NCBI GenBank assembly: GCA_030704615.1
Contig: CM060731.1
Span: forward strand, 51,336,001-51,400,000
Source of the DNA: Takakia lepidozioides
Taxonomy: Eukaryota > Streptophyta > Takakiopsida > Takakiales > Takakiaceae
Length of the DNA stretch: 64,000 bases
Direction: 5' to 3'
Shown here: in pieces, positions 1-10,317 of the stretch
Numbering within the stretch: the first letter of the stretch is position 1
Layout of the letters: every line of letters starts with the position of its first letter
Notes under the pieces: model-generated
The model's input: only the letters and a program-made list of their open reading frames with translations
Databases searched by the model: none
What the model was told of the DNA's origin: nothing
Program-made: the position numbers and the translations under genes

Positions 1-39
1 TGACAGCAATAGATTTTGTAAAAATCATTGTATGAAAAC

Positions 40-460
40 ATAGAGTAAAGATCATGGTGTAGAATTGTTTGAAGTGAGAACAGATCCTGGTGTAAAATCA
101 TGGTGTAAAGATCATGGTGTAGAATTGTTGGCAACATACAGAACCAGTGTATCCGAGTAGCTTGTGGAAAATAGAGTGGGTAGCAATAAAATGAGGTATC
201 ATTTTCCCAAGATATCATTTTTCCAAGGTAACATTTTCCCCAGATATGTAACATTTTCTCAAGGTAACATTTTCCCAAGGTAGCAATTTCCCAAGGGAGC
301 CAGTAGTTCCGAGTATCTTATAAAGAAGAGTGGGAACGTACTGAGTGGCAACCGTTCGAGTTAGAGTGGTACAGTGAGGTAGCATTTTCCCAAGGGAACC
401 AGTAGCTCCAAAAATCTTGTAAAAGAAAGTGAGAATGTACTGAGTGGCAATCGTTCAAGA
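40..460. repeat. Degenerate short direct repeats
   Basis: A segment containing 'gatcatggtgtagaattgtt' occurs twice (about 52-71 and 110-129). Units built on 'aacattttcccaagg' recur five or more times between about 195 and 300. A longer stretch ('ccagtag...actgagtggcaa') occurs at about 300-350 and again at about 400-450. No coding signal is convincing here. It looks like a local minisatellite decaying by point mutation. Confidence 0.6.
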
Positions 461-1199
461 AATAGCCTGTAAGAGCACTTTGGGGGTTAGAGCAAGAATT
501 ATGGTACAAAACATATGAAGATATAACAGTACATGGGGAAAAATGAGGCAAGAAGATCACAGTGTACAACATGAATAGCAGGAGCATGTGCATCTGAGTT
601 AGTAAGATGTAGATAAACAGTAGGGGTGACGACAAGGAACGAGGCCTTGTCATATAGATGGGAAGAGAGGTACATGCTGGTCAGACATTGTTTGGTGTTG
701 GTGTAAAAGCAGGTACGACTATGAGAGCATAGAACTATTATGTGGGAGGGCCAGGCATAATAGGGCAGGGGCAGGCCTGCTTTGATAGAGCCATGAGACC
801 ATTTACATTGGGTCTGATTTAAAGCGGGCTTGGCAAGCAGCAGATGCATGGTAAGAGTCCTTAGCTTTGGAAAGGAATCATGCAGCATACAGTATGGCAG
901 CACTAGTAAGGGAGAAATAGATAAGTCGAGGTGGTGACCTGTGCTGAGACTAAGCTCAGGCGGATATAAATTGAGAGGTCTTGTACTTGGATAAGTAAAT
1001 TGTGTTACCATGGGCGGTGGTTGACATGGGGAAGTCTGTTGAGATTGCTGGTCTTGAGCAGCAGAGTGCCTTTGGGGTTTGTGTGGCTGAGCCTGCTGGA
1101 CAGTGGGTTGCCACTTAAAGTTGGGAGGCCATCTGGGACATAACAACTGTACATCAGAGAGTAATGACAATACATTGTATGCAATGTGAAGTATTTTTA

Positions 1200-2840
1200 T
1201 CAAGGAGGAGGGGAGTAGCCAAGACTGGGGAGAGGGGTGAGTGTGCTCCCTGAGAGTAAAGGGACATTGAGATGATTGGGGACAAAGGTGGAGCCGCCAC
1301 TGCTGCCACTGCCAGGGCTCCAGAGTGTTCTTACTGGCAGCTGCATTCCTGATGCTGGTGTGCTGGTGCTGCGGATGCATTGAGGCACGGGCAGGGACGG
1401 TAATCCAGCGGGAAGACATGCGAGTGGAGGGAGTGGGCGAGCTGGAAAGGTTGAGAGGCCAGCAGTTAGGGGTGCTCGAGCATGGGAGTAGCTTTTGAAG
1501 TCCCAAACATAAGCCAGAGCGCTGTTTGCTGCGACAGCAGGGCTCTTCATAGAGCAAGAATACTCGGACTGTTGTCTCGCATGAGCTGTGCTATGGAGCC
1601 TTTGCAGCAGTAAGTTATTGACGGCTGCAATCCGGTCATGTTTCCTGAAGCACTTGACATGCTTCACTGATGGGATATGCCGAAGGTTGAGATCAAGGTG
1701 GAGAGGGTTGACGTCAAAATGAGAGGAGGCAAAAAGGCTTGCTTTGTGCTTGGAGTGAATACAACCACTAACAGCAGCATTGCATCTGAGGGAGCGGGGG
1801 TGGAGTCTCATCAACTGCCCATGTCGGAGCACCGGGGTGATAAAGTTGGCAGTTGCAGCTTGACGTGTATCGTTCATGCTCGCACAGTTGGCATACATAT
1901 CTGCAGGGGCAGTCTCCAGGACGACATCTGTAGCAATTCCAGCTTTGACATGGCCATCCAACCTGGCCTGCTGCTTCTGCCGTGGAGGCAGGGGTAATTC
2001 AACAAGAAGATCTCTACTTAAGAGGCCATAAGCATAATGAGAACCTGGGGAGGGACATTCATCAAACAGGATGGGAGGCAGTATAACTGAGTTCCTGCCA
2101 TCTCTCAACATAACACCATGATCAAGTAGCTGCCCCTTCAGCTTCCTGTGATCGAACTCATAAGTTGTAAGAAATTCTATCAAGGTCCTCCAATGACGCG
2201 AGTTCATGAAATTCACTGTACCGCATCCATTCTCAGCATATCCAGCTATCATTGTATTCCATGAGATCCCAGCTCGTTTAAGCATGTCATCAAACACATG
2301 TCGTGCATCATTCAAGTTCCCGCATTTGGCATACATGGCAGAAAGGGCAGTCTTCAGATTGACATCTTGCATAATGCTAGCTTTGATGATAACAACATGG
2401 ACGCCTTTGTCCATTCCCAGGGCTGCAAGAGTGGCACACGTACTGAGAACACAAATGGGTGTTACATTGTCGGGCTGCACACCTTTCCATTGCATTTGTA
2501 CATACATCTCAAAAGCTTCCCTACCACAACCTTGCTGGGCATATCCTACAATGACCGAGCTCCATGAGACCACATCTCGTTGATTCATATTGTTGAACAG
2601 TACACGCGCTTCCTTCATGCCCCCGCACTTGGCATACACACTTGTGAGGGTATTTTTCAGATTCATATATGATGGGATTCCAGCTTTGATGATATCAGCG
2701 TGGACCTCTTTGCCCTTTTCCAAGGCACCAAGACTGGCACACGCAAATGAGAACACAAATGAACATGATCCTGTCTGGTCTCACACCTTCCCGTTGCAAT
2801 TGCTCATAGATAGCTGGGAACATGCCCCAAAGCGGTGAGT
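1200..2840 (-). pseudogene. PPR (PLS-type) pseudogene with Pro/Ser-rich tail
   Basis: The minus strand encodes PPR motifs: 'REGVRPDR' near 2820, then 'ACASLGALEKGKEVHAD', 'YAKCGGMKEARVLFNNM', 'DVVSWSSVIVGYAQQG', and a second P-L-S set ending near 1850. The reading frame shifts once near 2755, where one extra T appears in the codons preceding 'CASLGALEKG'. The PPR signal then breaks off in the middle of a motif and is replaced by unrelated sequence after 'NGCGTVNF', with one more short PPR piece ('HVKAGIATDVVLETAPADMYANC'). The same frame stays open to 1200 as a Pro/Ser-rich tail with no recognised domain. Intact relatives are organellar RNA-binding proteins. This copy is closely related to the gene at 52.3-54.3 kb and is probably a broken duplicate. 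Confidence 0.7.
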
Positions 2841-3828
2841 GTTTGATGGCAGGTGGCAGGCCATGTTGGAGGTTAGGAGAATCATACCAGCGCCCTTTGG
2901 GGGGTCTGTCGAGAAATTTGCCATCGTATGGTACAGCAGCCAGGTAACAAAATACGCTGGCCCCGATTCTAGGTCGAGCGGGGTGTGCTTCGTACCTTTC
3001 CATCACTGCCCCTTCCTTCCTGTTGTTGTCGTACTTGTACTGAAACTGTTTGTGGGGGTGGAGGCAGATTATGATGTCACTAATACCACTCATATTGTTG
3101 TTGTTCAAAACACCAGCCTGGCCAGCCACCATGCCTATCTGCCCAGGCTCGTTTCTCCAAGAGCCTTCCCCTGCGACCTTGTGCTCATTCATGCCAGATC
3201 TGCGGCGTGCAAGGTTAGGGATCACTCCGCCAGATCTGCCAGATACCGCTCCTGAAACAACACTAAACTGCATGTTGGATTTAGCATTCAATACATCAGC
3301 CTGGGAATCACAGCTGAGGTACTGAGTAAGGAGGCGACCTTGGGGGAGAATCGTCCCATGGAATGCCTTGAAGCCAAAAGGGGCCAGTCTGAAATAAAAT
3401 TGCCCTGATGGGTTGCGTTGCCAGAAAAGCTCAGCACCCCGCCACTGCCTGGCAATGAGTTGCCCTGCAACGGCGCCAAACTTAGGTCCTCGGTGGTTAT
3501 CTGTTGTTGAAGAGCTCTGGGGGCAGGTTGCGTGGCAGACACCAGTTGTGAGGGCTCTTGCGGTGTACTCATAAGCTTCAGATTTAGCATTGCACACCTT
3601 GGTCCATTTTGTGACCTCTTTCGCTGGGAGCACGGTACAGCCAGGCATGTAAAACAGTCGATTGGAAACACCAGGGGGATGTCGTTTGTACCGCTCCAGA
3701 TGGAGATCGAACATGGTGTAGTGCAAGGTCTTCAAAACATGCAGCAAGCATCGTGCGAAGAGATCTTCAAGCAAGTGGATTTGTATATAGCCCACCGTAG
3801 ACACTAGTCTGCAGACGACACCCTGCAT
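2695..3828 (-). CDS. Long unrecognised ORF feeding into the PPR pseudogene
   Basis: An ATG-started frame stays open for 377 codons. Only its last ~45 residues are PPR-like, and it then runs out of frame with the rest of the PPR fragment. The upstream ~330 residues match nothing I recognise. They are rich in Arg, Gly and Asn, with no membrane segment or obvious catalytic motif. Length alone argues mildly for coding, but composition is uneven. It may be an exon captured with the PPR piece, or chance opening. Just upstream on the same strand lies a separate ORF with a membrane anchor (3859-4284), and the two could be exons of one gene. I cannot show a convincing splice join. Confidence 0.25.
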   Translation of the reverse strand: MQGVVCRLVSTVGYIQIHLLEDLFARCLLHVLKTLHYTMFDLHLERYKRHPPGVSNRLFYMPGCTVLPAKEVTKWTKVCNAKSEAYEYTARALTTGVCHATCPQSSSTTDNHRGPKFGAVAGQLIARQWRGAELFWQRNPSGQFYFRLAPFGFKAFHGTILPQGRLLTQYLSCDSQADVLNAKSNMQFSVVSGAVSGRSGGVIPNLARRRSGMNEHKVAGEGSWRNEPGQIGMVAGQAGVLNNNNMSGISDIIICLHPHKQFQYKYDNNRKEGAVMERYEAHPARPRIGASVFCYLAAVPYDGKFLDRPPKGRWYDSPNLQHGLPPAIKHSPLWGMFPAIYEQLQREGVRPDRIMFICVLICVCQSWCLGKGQRGPR

Positions 3829-3858
3829 AGTTCTAGGATAATCATAGTGTCCCGCACT

Positions 3859-4284
3859 TCATTCCACAAAATCGCAGAAGATACATAGTGAATACGGGGT
3901 GGGGAGAACGAAACTTGTAAGGGCGCCCGCAGCACCATCGTAGTATAATGGGAGCTCTCGGAACAACTCGGACTGGGGCTTAGTAGCTTCAACCTTCGTA
4001 GTAAGCCAATGTAGTTGGTGCGTAGGAGCTCGAGTGCGCAAAGAAGCGTAGATCCTATCCTGATACAGAGGGGGTGGGTGGAAAGACTTCCACCCGCACA
4101 TCGGGTCATCGTCATAGGCAGAGATATCGGGAGTGGCAGTATTGAGCTTGAGGGTGAAAAGCTTAACAGAATCTAGCAATGCATAGCTTAAAAGAAGCGC
4201 AAGAGTCAGGCAATATAGAGCAGAGTAACAACTATCCTTAGCAGGGCAACAACGCTGCGTAGCAGCGTGGCGAGCACGAGACAT
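3859..4284 (-). CDS. Hypothetical single-pass membrane protein or first exon
   Basis: The ATG at 4284 lies in a good context (GCGGCC then ATG) and opens 141 codons. A short basic, Cys-containing N-terminus (MSRARHAATQRCC) precedes a hydrophobic stretch at about residues 22-40 ('LYCLTLALLLSYALLDSV'). That arrangement suggests a type II signal anchor such as those of Golgi glycosyltransferases. After it come Trp/Pro-rich segments ('CGWKSFHPPPLYQDRIYASL', 'LPLYYDGAAGALTSF') that look coding but that I cannot assign to a family. The frame ends at 3859, which may lie inside an intron, so this may be only exon 1. Membrane topology is inferred from sequence alone. Confidence 0.35.
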   Translation of the reverse strand: MSRARHAATQRCCPAKDSCYSALYCLTLALLLSYALLDSVKLFTLKLNTATPDISAYDDDPMCGWKSFHPPPLYQDRIYASLRTRAPTHQLHWLTTKVEATKPQSELFRELPLYYDGAAGALTSFVLPTPYSLCIFCDFVE

Positions 4285-4470
4285 GGCGGCGGCCACAGCT
4301 AGAAGCAGAGATCGTGGCAGAGTGGCGGAGCCGCTAGAGAAATTATGAAATAACACATAGACGCTAAATAATATAGCGGAACCCTAGATATAAGTCATGA
4401 CTACAGATTCTGGCGACGGTAATGGCAAGAGGGCGGAGCTCCGGCCTCACGATCGTGCCCTTTTAAAATA

Positions 4471-4710
4471 GTGTTAAATCGTCTTGACGCCCCCCACAAT
4501 GTATCCCGGACCCTATACGATGAGGCTCTATCATATGCGGATGTTGGAGAAGAAGAAGATGAAGACATGGTAATTGAAACCGAGGTGGAAGATGATTCAT
4601 ATGTGCCTTTTGGTGACCATGCCATTTATGACCACGACTCTGATAAGCAAGAAGACATGCAACTTGATGAGGACGAAGAAACTCCGGATGATGATGTTCA
4701 AGTTGATTAG
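4471..4710 (+). CDS. Short acidic ORF, unrecognised
   Basis: A 79-codon frame rich in Asp and Glu ('DVGEEEDEDMVIETEVEDD', 'DEDEETPDDDVQVD'). Acidic tails like this end many plant transposases and nuclear proteins. No upstream domain is visible in frame, so this may be the last exon or 3' end of a decayed element. No assignment is made. Confidence 0.2.
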   Translation: MLNRLDAPHNVSRTLYDEALSYADVGEEEDEDMVIETEVEDDSYVPFGDHAIYDHDSDKQEDMQLDEDEETPDDDVQVD

Positions 4711-5304
4711 ACACGTAATCAAAGCTACATAATAATTCTCGCACAGAACTCTACCCATCCCTTTGATTGATTGTACATGTACATGCATGTAGCTTATTTC
4801 TATGATTGATTAATGAAAATCCATGAAAAAAAAATCCTTTGTAGGTGTGGCGATTTAGGAATGATTTTAGTGAAGTTGTGACTCGAAAAGTGACTCTAGG
4901 ATTGTTGAGTTTTTGTACGAGGGCAAGAATGTTGGAAGACATGGTTCTTGTTATACAACTGTTGACCAAGACTTACCCCTGGAAACCCTTCAATCGATTT
5001 GGTTACCATGATCTCGATGCAACAGAAAGAAATTGGTGTGAAAGACAACAATGTTGCCAAAGCCATTGCCAAAGCAATTTGCCCTCAACCCTCTAATCTC
5101 ATGGCCCTTCCCTTTTCCTTTCCTAGAGTCCCCACCCCCTTTTCTTGCCCTTTCTCTTTAACAATAAGGCCGCCCGAGTTGATCACGGTCTCCCACATGC
5201 AAGACTATTATATTGTAGCACAGAAGGAGGACTAAAAAGATTTGCAACAATGAATCCATTCAGCTTGGCCTCTGCCATGACCTTTGCAAAGACACAGAAA
5301 AGAC

Positions 5305-6140
5305 AATATTGCGATTCCCCGCCGTCGCAGACCTGTTGGGGCATCGCAATGTCGTCGCAATACCGTCGCAAGGCGACTCCTGGAGGTCGCAACCCCCTGC
5401 ATTTATAATATCTATGATTGCGGATTTTTCCTACGCAATGATTTTTGTTTTAGTTCTATTTTGTTTTGTGAATGCAAACCCCAGACCACTACATCCATGG
5501 AAAAAATTGGACCAAACAAAAAAAAAAAACAAAAAAACAAACAAAAAAAACAAAGAGTTTCCTTCACTCACTATTGCGGAACTCTCTATGGAGAGTGCAT
5601 GAAGTTGAAAAGAACTTAACTTGGGAGTGCAAATGAGGGAAGAAAATATGGTTTTCAGTCCAAATGATTTCTGTTCACTCCCAAAATTTGCACACACATT
5701 GCAAACGCTGTCATTAAGCATATGGCTTGGGAACGGAATAAAACAAAATCATCTTCATGTGCAAAAAATCATCATCCCACCTGAGAGGAGGAGGAGGAGG
5801 ATGTGGCGGCGGCCGTCAAGTTTGCTGGGATCGGTACCAATGGTGGTAGAAAGAACTATGGCCCTGTTATACAGCAAGAGAGAAGGAGCACTCTCTCGTG
5901 TTGCGATTCCCTACAGTCGCAGCCTTGCGGGAGCGTCGCAGAGGGTACGTGCGACGCAACCCGCAGCTTGCTGGCGGATCATGCCCCAACAGTAGCGACG
6001 TGGCGGAATTGCAAGCAGGTGAAGCGTCACTAGAGCGGCGCGGCGGCGACGGGCCGACGTCGCAATGTCCGGGCCGGGCGCCTGCACGACGCTGCAGTTG
6101 CAGGAGGGTCGTCGCGTCTGGCGCGCCCGGGGTCTTGGCG
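5305..6140. repeat. Two GC-rich blocks packed with GTCGCA/TGCGAC motifs
   Basis: Between about 5310 and 5400, and again at about 5898-6140, the motif GTCGCA or its complement recurs every 10-25 bases. Both blocks open with 'ttgcgattccc' or 'attgcgattccc' followed by a near-parallel series. The surrounding DNA is AT-rich, with an A-rich tract at 5519-5550. Such clusters resemble subterminal repeats of plant DNA transposons (CACTA or similar). No transposase is visible between the blocks. Confidence 0.45.
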
Positions 6141-6849
6141 TCGATAACCCCCCCTAAACGTAGTAGTGCTTGTGTGCAAGCTTTGAGATCTACACTCTAG
6201 AATCAACTTTCCCACTCTCAGTAGTCAGTGGTTCAACTGTCGTAAGATAGTGGCCATCACTATTCCTAAACCTTATGGACTCAAGCTGGTTTCCCACAAT
6301 CGTCAAGTACAACGATGTTCTAGGAAGGTATGTACGTTTCCATTTGCTCCCAGTACCAAAATCCCTTCGAGACTTGAAGACCAGTTGTCGAAATTTCGAC
6401 CAGAGCCCCATTGCGCCAATAACTTATCACGAGTTCCAATGTCCCTTGAACTCATATACATGTTTTCTCATATGCATCGCCACACTATACCATGTGAGAG
6501 CAAGTGTGGCTGATAGACTAAACAATCAGAGAGGATAATGACACCCGACAAGTGTTACCTCAAAACCCACAAGAACCCACATGAGTACTATTGAACAGAG
6601 CACACTCAACAACATGGGGGTAGCACAACTGAATGAAGTCACAGTCAAAATGCCAAAGAAGTGCGTGCACAAGAGGGAGCAACGAAAGAAAATAAAAATG
6701 CAAGAAGAAATATGGTTTTGACAATGCCACCCCAGCTGCTATACCAGCTAATCCATGAAACATTCCCGACTGGGTCACGACCATTGATCAGCCCGACGAT
6801 GACCAATTCCCGTATAGGCCAGCAGTGGGAAGCAGGTAGTTCGCCAGCC

Positions 6850-7470
6850 AAGGTACGCGCCTCTTGACATCACATACTCTGTGAGTCACGCTGGCAAATT
6901 TCTCAAAGTGCCAAGCCCCCGCACGTCAATGCTGTTAAGCGGGTGCTGAAATACCTGCGCGGTACTCCCAACATGCGGATTACATATTTCGGAGGAGGCC
7001 AACAAACCAACCAGCTTATCGCCTACTGCGATGCAGATTTTGCAGGTGATGTTGATGATCGTAAGTCCCGTTCTGGATACATTCTCATGCTGAACGGTGG
7101 TCCTATTGCTTGGGGGAGCAAGAAGCAAACTTGTACAGCCACAAGCACAACTAAATCGGAGTACATCGCCGCTCATCATGCCAGCAGAGAGATTGTTTTC
7201 ATCCGGCAACTTCTTGCAGATTTGGGCTATCCACAGCCTCAGCCCACTGTACTATATAGCGACAACCAAGCCGCAGTTTGTTTGATTCTCAACCCTGAGT
7301 TTCACCAGAGGACCAAGCATGTTGATATCCGATACCACAAGATTCGCGAGGAGGCTCACAGGCATGAGCTTTTTCCCCGGTATATTCCCACAGACAGCCA
7401 GTTGGCTGACATCTTATCGAAGCATCTGCCCCGTGACAAGTTCGTTCGGCTTCGGGGACAGATGGCCTGA
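6850..7470 (+). pseudogene. Ty1/copia retrotransposon RNase H remnant
   Basis: The frame 6943-7470 encodes the 3' end of a copia-type polyprotein. It has 'VLKYLRGTPN', then the RNase H signature 'YCDADFAGDVDDRKSRSGY', 'TSTTKSEYIAA', 'YSDNQAAVCLILNPEFHQR', 'TKHVDIRYHKIREE' and 'ILSKHLPRDKF'. Reverse-transcriptase-side residues ('LDITYSVSHAGKFLK') lie just upstream (6865-6912) in a different frame, so at least one frameshift is present. Integrase, gag and most of the reverse transcriptase are missing, so the copy is dead and 5'-truncated. The stop codon is followed by a likely polypurine tract and 3' LTR. Confidence 0.9.
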
Positions 7471-7544
7471 TCGAGACAAAGATTGACGAGAACACGGGCC
7501 AAGACCAGTGAACATCCCCCGAGTGAGAGTATTAAGAAAATATA

Positions 7545-7881
7545 TGTTGGTAACCCCAATAGCAAAGCTATCAGCGATGTACGAGTGAGGTTCACCGGGT
7601 ATCGTGGCTAACACCGGGTATCGTTTGTATTCTGGGAGGCAGCATGGAAACCATCATGAGCCTCTTTCCCACTGATCAGCCTGTAGTACTAATGAGACCG
7701 TCTCCCTTACCTTTTGCTAAGTTATCCGTGTATAGTATTGTGGTTTAGCACTGTCAGGCTAGTGAGCCAAGCCGTTGTCCTGTGCAAAGGACGCATTGTA
7801 CCAAAAGTTGTGCTTTGTGCTCAGAGATTAATACACTGGAATGGGGTTTGTGGTACATTCGGTGTATGTGTGAGTGAGTCA
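7545..7881 (+). repeat. Probable 3' LTR of the copia remnant
   Basis: About 75 bases after the polyprotein stop the sequence reads 'gagtgagagtattaagaaaa' and then TGTTGG, the usual order of polypurine tract and LTR start. The right end is uncertain. A TG...CA pair is satisfied by 'gagtcaca' near 7881, but no second LTR is present to confirm it. Confidence 0.45.
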
Positions 7882-8212
7882 CAGTTGTGGTTATTTAATG
7901 CCTGTTTTTAGCCACTTTAACAGATACTGAGGTTGAGGAGAGTGAAAGAAACCTCCAGGGATCCTCCTATTGCAATTAGTAGTACAATCATCCTACACAA
8001 CAACTCCCTAAGAGAATGTCTTTTAACCCTCAATCTCCCAAATGTGTTTTGGAGATTTGTGGCAGCATCCGCAGATGCTCTCAGATGGGGATGACGATAC
8101 GAGCTCCGGATTCTTCTCAAAGACTTATTCCCTTCTGTCAGGATGAGGGATGAAAAGAAATAAATTATGACACAAGCTATTTTTGGTTATTTCGGACTTA
8201 TCAATATATGAG

Positions 8213-8445
8213 CACATCAGCTGGTAGCTCAGCTGGTAAGTGCACAGTGTGTCACCCTGGTGGTTCGGGGTTCAAACCCGCTGCCCTGCCTGGTGTGTGG
8301 ATCGTTCGTGACCGGTTGGTCTGGTGGTGATGTTTCCCACCTGTGTGCCTAATGGCTTCTCTGAAAGGGGGTTGATTTTCCCCCCTCCTCAAGGGCCTGA
8401 ATCGTGAGCTCCCAGGTTTTTTTTTTAAGAAAATAAAATAAAATA
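8213..8445 (+). mobile_element. tRNA-derived SINE
   Basis: The head looks like a tRNA: an A-box-like 'tagctcagctggtaa' (8224 onward) and a B-box 'ggttcaaaccc' (8269 onward). The body ends 'aagggcctgaatcgtgagct' followed by a T run and an A-rich tail. The same 3' portion recurs at 19.25-19.4 kb. The head does not fold into a full tRNA and has no clear anticodon loop, so it is a SINE rather than a tRNA gene. Confidence 0.6.
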
Positions 8446-9009
8446 TGTATATATACATATATGAGTCGAGATGTTTGTTTTGTTTTGTTTTGTTGGCCCT
8501 GCCCTCCTAAGGCAGGACTACGCAAAGGGTTCAGCTGCTTTAGCACCGATACTTTCAATTACACTTCCAATTTGATTGAGACAGATGCCACCAAAATATT
8601 CTGTCCATATTTCTAATGAATGACATCCCCTGGACGAAGTTCATGGTCAAAACTAGTTTTGTTTGGCCTTTAGGTCTGGAGTTCAACTTCTTGTGCATGC
8701 CATAGATGAGGACATTACCCTGCGTGCCACTTGGGTGATTCAAGGCTCAAATCCTGTTACCTTGACAACATGAAGCAAGCTTACGTGTAAAGCGAACAAG
8801 CAAAGTCACAGTGGAGACCCTCATCTCTTGAGATGAGCTCATTGGAGAAATTGAGGCAAGGCATTAGCCCCTTTTTCTCAACTAGAAAATCGCACAAAAA
8901 CTGCCAAGACAACAGCAAGTGTAAAGATCATAGGTAGATAAGCCCAGCTAGCTCAGGCACTACGTGCATACAAGATCAATTTGACGCCAGGTAGAGTAAG
9001 TATGCAGAT

Positions 9010-9345
9010 TTACCTTCCAGAAAAGAAAATGCCTTCCAAGACACCACATCTCAGTGTTGAACACTCCCTTTGCATCCTTAATGCACCCGCATTTGACATA
9101 CATGTCCACAAGGGCACTGTTCATGATGACAATGTCAGCATGGACCTCTTTCCCCTTTTCCAGAGCTCCCAGGCTTGCACACGCAAACAAATGTGATGTG
9201 GTGGGTTTCACCCCTTTGCACATCATTTGCTCATAGGTCTCCAAAGCCTCATATCCTGCAAATCTCGTTCAGCCATACTGTTGAACACTCCCTTCATACA
9301 TGTCCACGAGGGTATTGTTCAAAATGATATTTGGTACAATTGCAG
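9010..9345 (-). pseudogene. PPR gene fragment
   Basis: The minus strand carries 'ETYEQMMCKGVKP', 'FACASLGALEKGKEVHADI', 'MNSALVDMYVKCGCIKDAKG' and, upstream toward 9345, 'VPNIILNNTLVDMY' and a damaged 'VFNSMAERD'. Motifs are shortened by deletions and the frame breaks between the two halves. Sequence is close to the PPR array at 52.3-54.3 kb, so this is a broken duplicate of the same family. No start codon or targeting leader is visible. Confidence 0.8.
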
Positions 9346-9479
9346 AACAGCCTTATGGCAACCTAGTATAGGCACTCAAGGGTTTTAATTTTAATTTTTT
9401 TTTCCTTCAATAATGCAAATAAAGCTCCAAAGGGCTTCCTCCCCTTTTCCTTTAACAAAAAAAACAACCAACTGTCAGT

Positions 9480-9556
9480 ACCTCCATTGGTTAAGTGCCC
9501 TGAATGCCACCCAGATGATTTTGGGGTCAAATCTTGCTACTGACGGGTGTGGTATG
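9480..9556 (+). mobile_element. SINE-like fragment with B-box
   Basis: The stretch 'ggttaagtgccctgaatgcc' and 'ggggtcaaatcttgctac' resembles a second tRNA-like SINE head. A related, diverged copy lies at about 8715-8765 ('gcgtgccacttgggtgattc', 'ggctcaaatcctgttac'). Both are short and degraded. Confidence 0.35.
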
Positions 9557-10186
9557 TTCGTGGGCCCTAGAGATATCAAAAGTTAGAATGCTGACATGAA
9601 TAACAATAAATAATGTGAAAAACACAATCACCAAAAGTTTGGTTTTTTGCGTTCAGTAAACCTATGCAAAGTGGATCGATCCCTAAGGAACCTCCGAAAG
9701 GGCTTAGTCCAAATGGTACACGAAAGCAATGAAGTTGCTTCGGCTACCAAACCATACGTTTTTTTTTTATTCATTTAACTCGTGAATTGGATGATTGGGC
9801 AGGTCGGTGGACTTCCAAGAATAAACTTGGTGGAATTAGGAGAAATAGGATTCTTCCAGTGCAAAACAAATTGTATCCCAAACCAACACAGGTGAACAAG
9901 TAGAGTATACTAAGGCTTTGAGAGAACTATTTTGAAGGAACTCGGCAAAATGACCCCGTAACCTCGGGAGAAGGGGTGCTTTCCTATTCTTGGATCAGAA
10001 AAGTGGCACATACCAAGGGGTAGCGAGGTTCGGAGGTTCGGAGGCTCCTTAGAGATCGACTCACTTTGCGTAGGTTTACTGAACGCAGAAAACCAAACTT
10101 TTGGTGATCGTGTTTTTCACATTATTTATTGGTATTCATGTTAGCATTCTCACTTGTGATATCTCTAGGTGTTGTCACCAACAACC
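9557..10186 (+). pseudogene. Nuclear copy of mitochondrial 26S rRNA with inverted duplication
   Basis: From about 9557 to 10027 the plus strand follows the plant mitochondrial large-subunit rRNA, as I remember it. It includes 'gagaatgctgacatgaataa' in slightly altered form, 'cctaaggaacctccgaaagg', 'acaggtgaacaagtagagta', 'ggcaaaatgaccccgtaacc' and 'gtggcacataccaaggggta'. From about 10042 to 10186 the first ~145 bases of the same segment return in inverted orientation. The result is a large foldback with an rRNA core. Substitutions show it is not a functional gene. It is a NUMT that was rearranged during or after insertion. Confidence 0.8.
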
Positions 10187-10219
10187 TTATTTGAACTACA
10201 AAATGTTATGCTATTGACA

Positions 10220-10240
10220 TTATATATATATATATATATA
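10220..10240. repeat. (TA)n microsatellite
   Basis: About ten TA dinucleotides, between the NUMT and the LINE. Confidence 0.9.
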
Positions 10241-10317
10241 CCAACCACCTCCATTTACACAGTAATTGCATGCTCCACGGTTATAGTAACCTCATCCTAA
10301 GCATAGATATATAGGGA

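Noticed and set aside
499-1557. 352-codon ORF on the minus strand
   Set aside because: It overlaps the PPR pseudogene frame, is rich in Ser/Pro/Gln/His without domains, and its opening methionine is not clearly an ATG. Likely chance.
8213-8290. tRNA gene
   Set aside because: It has A- and B-box-like sequences but no complete cloverleaf or anticodon loop, and it is followed by a repeated tail. It is better explained as a SINE.
9557-10186. MITE with long terminal inverted repeats, or chloroplast 23S rRNA
   Set aside because: The arms themselves are rRNA sequence, and details such as 'acaggtgaacaagtagagta' fit mitochondrial 26S better than plastid 23S.
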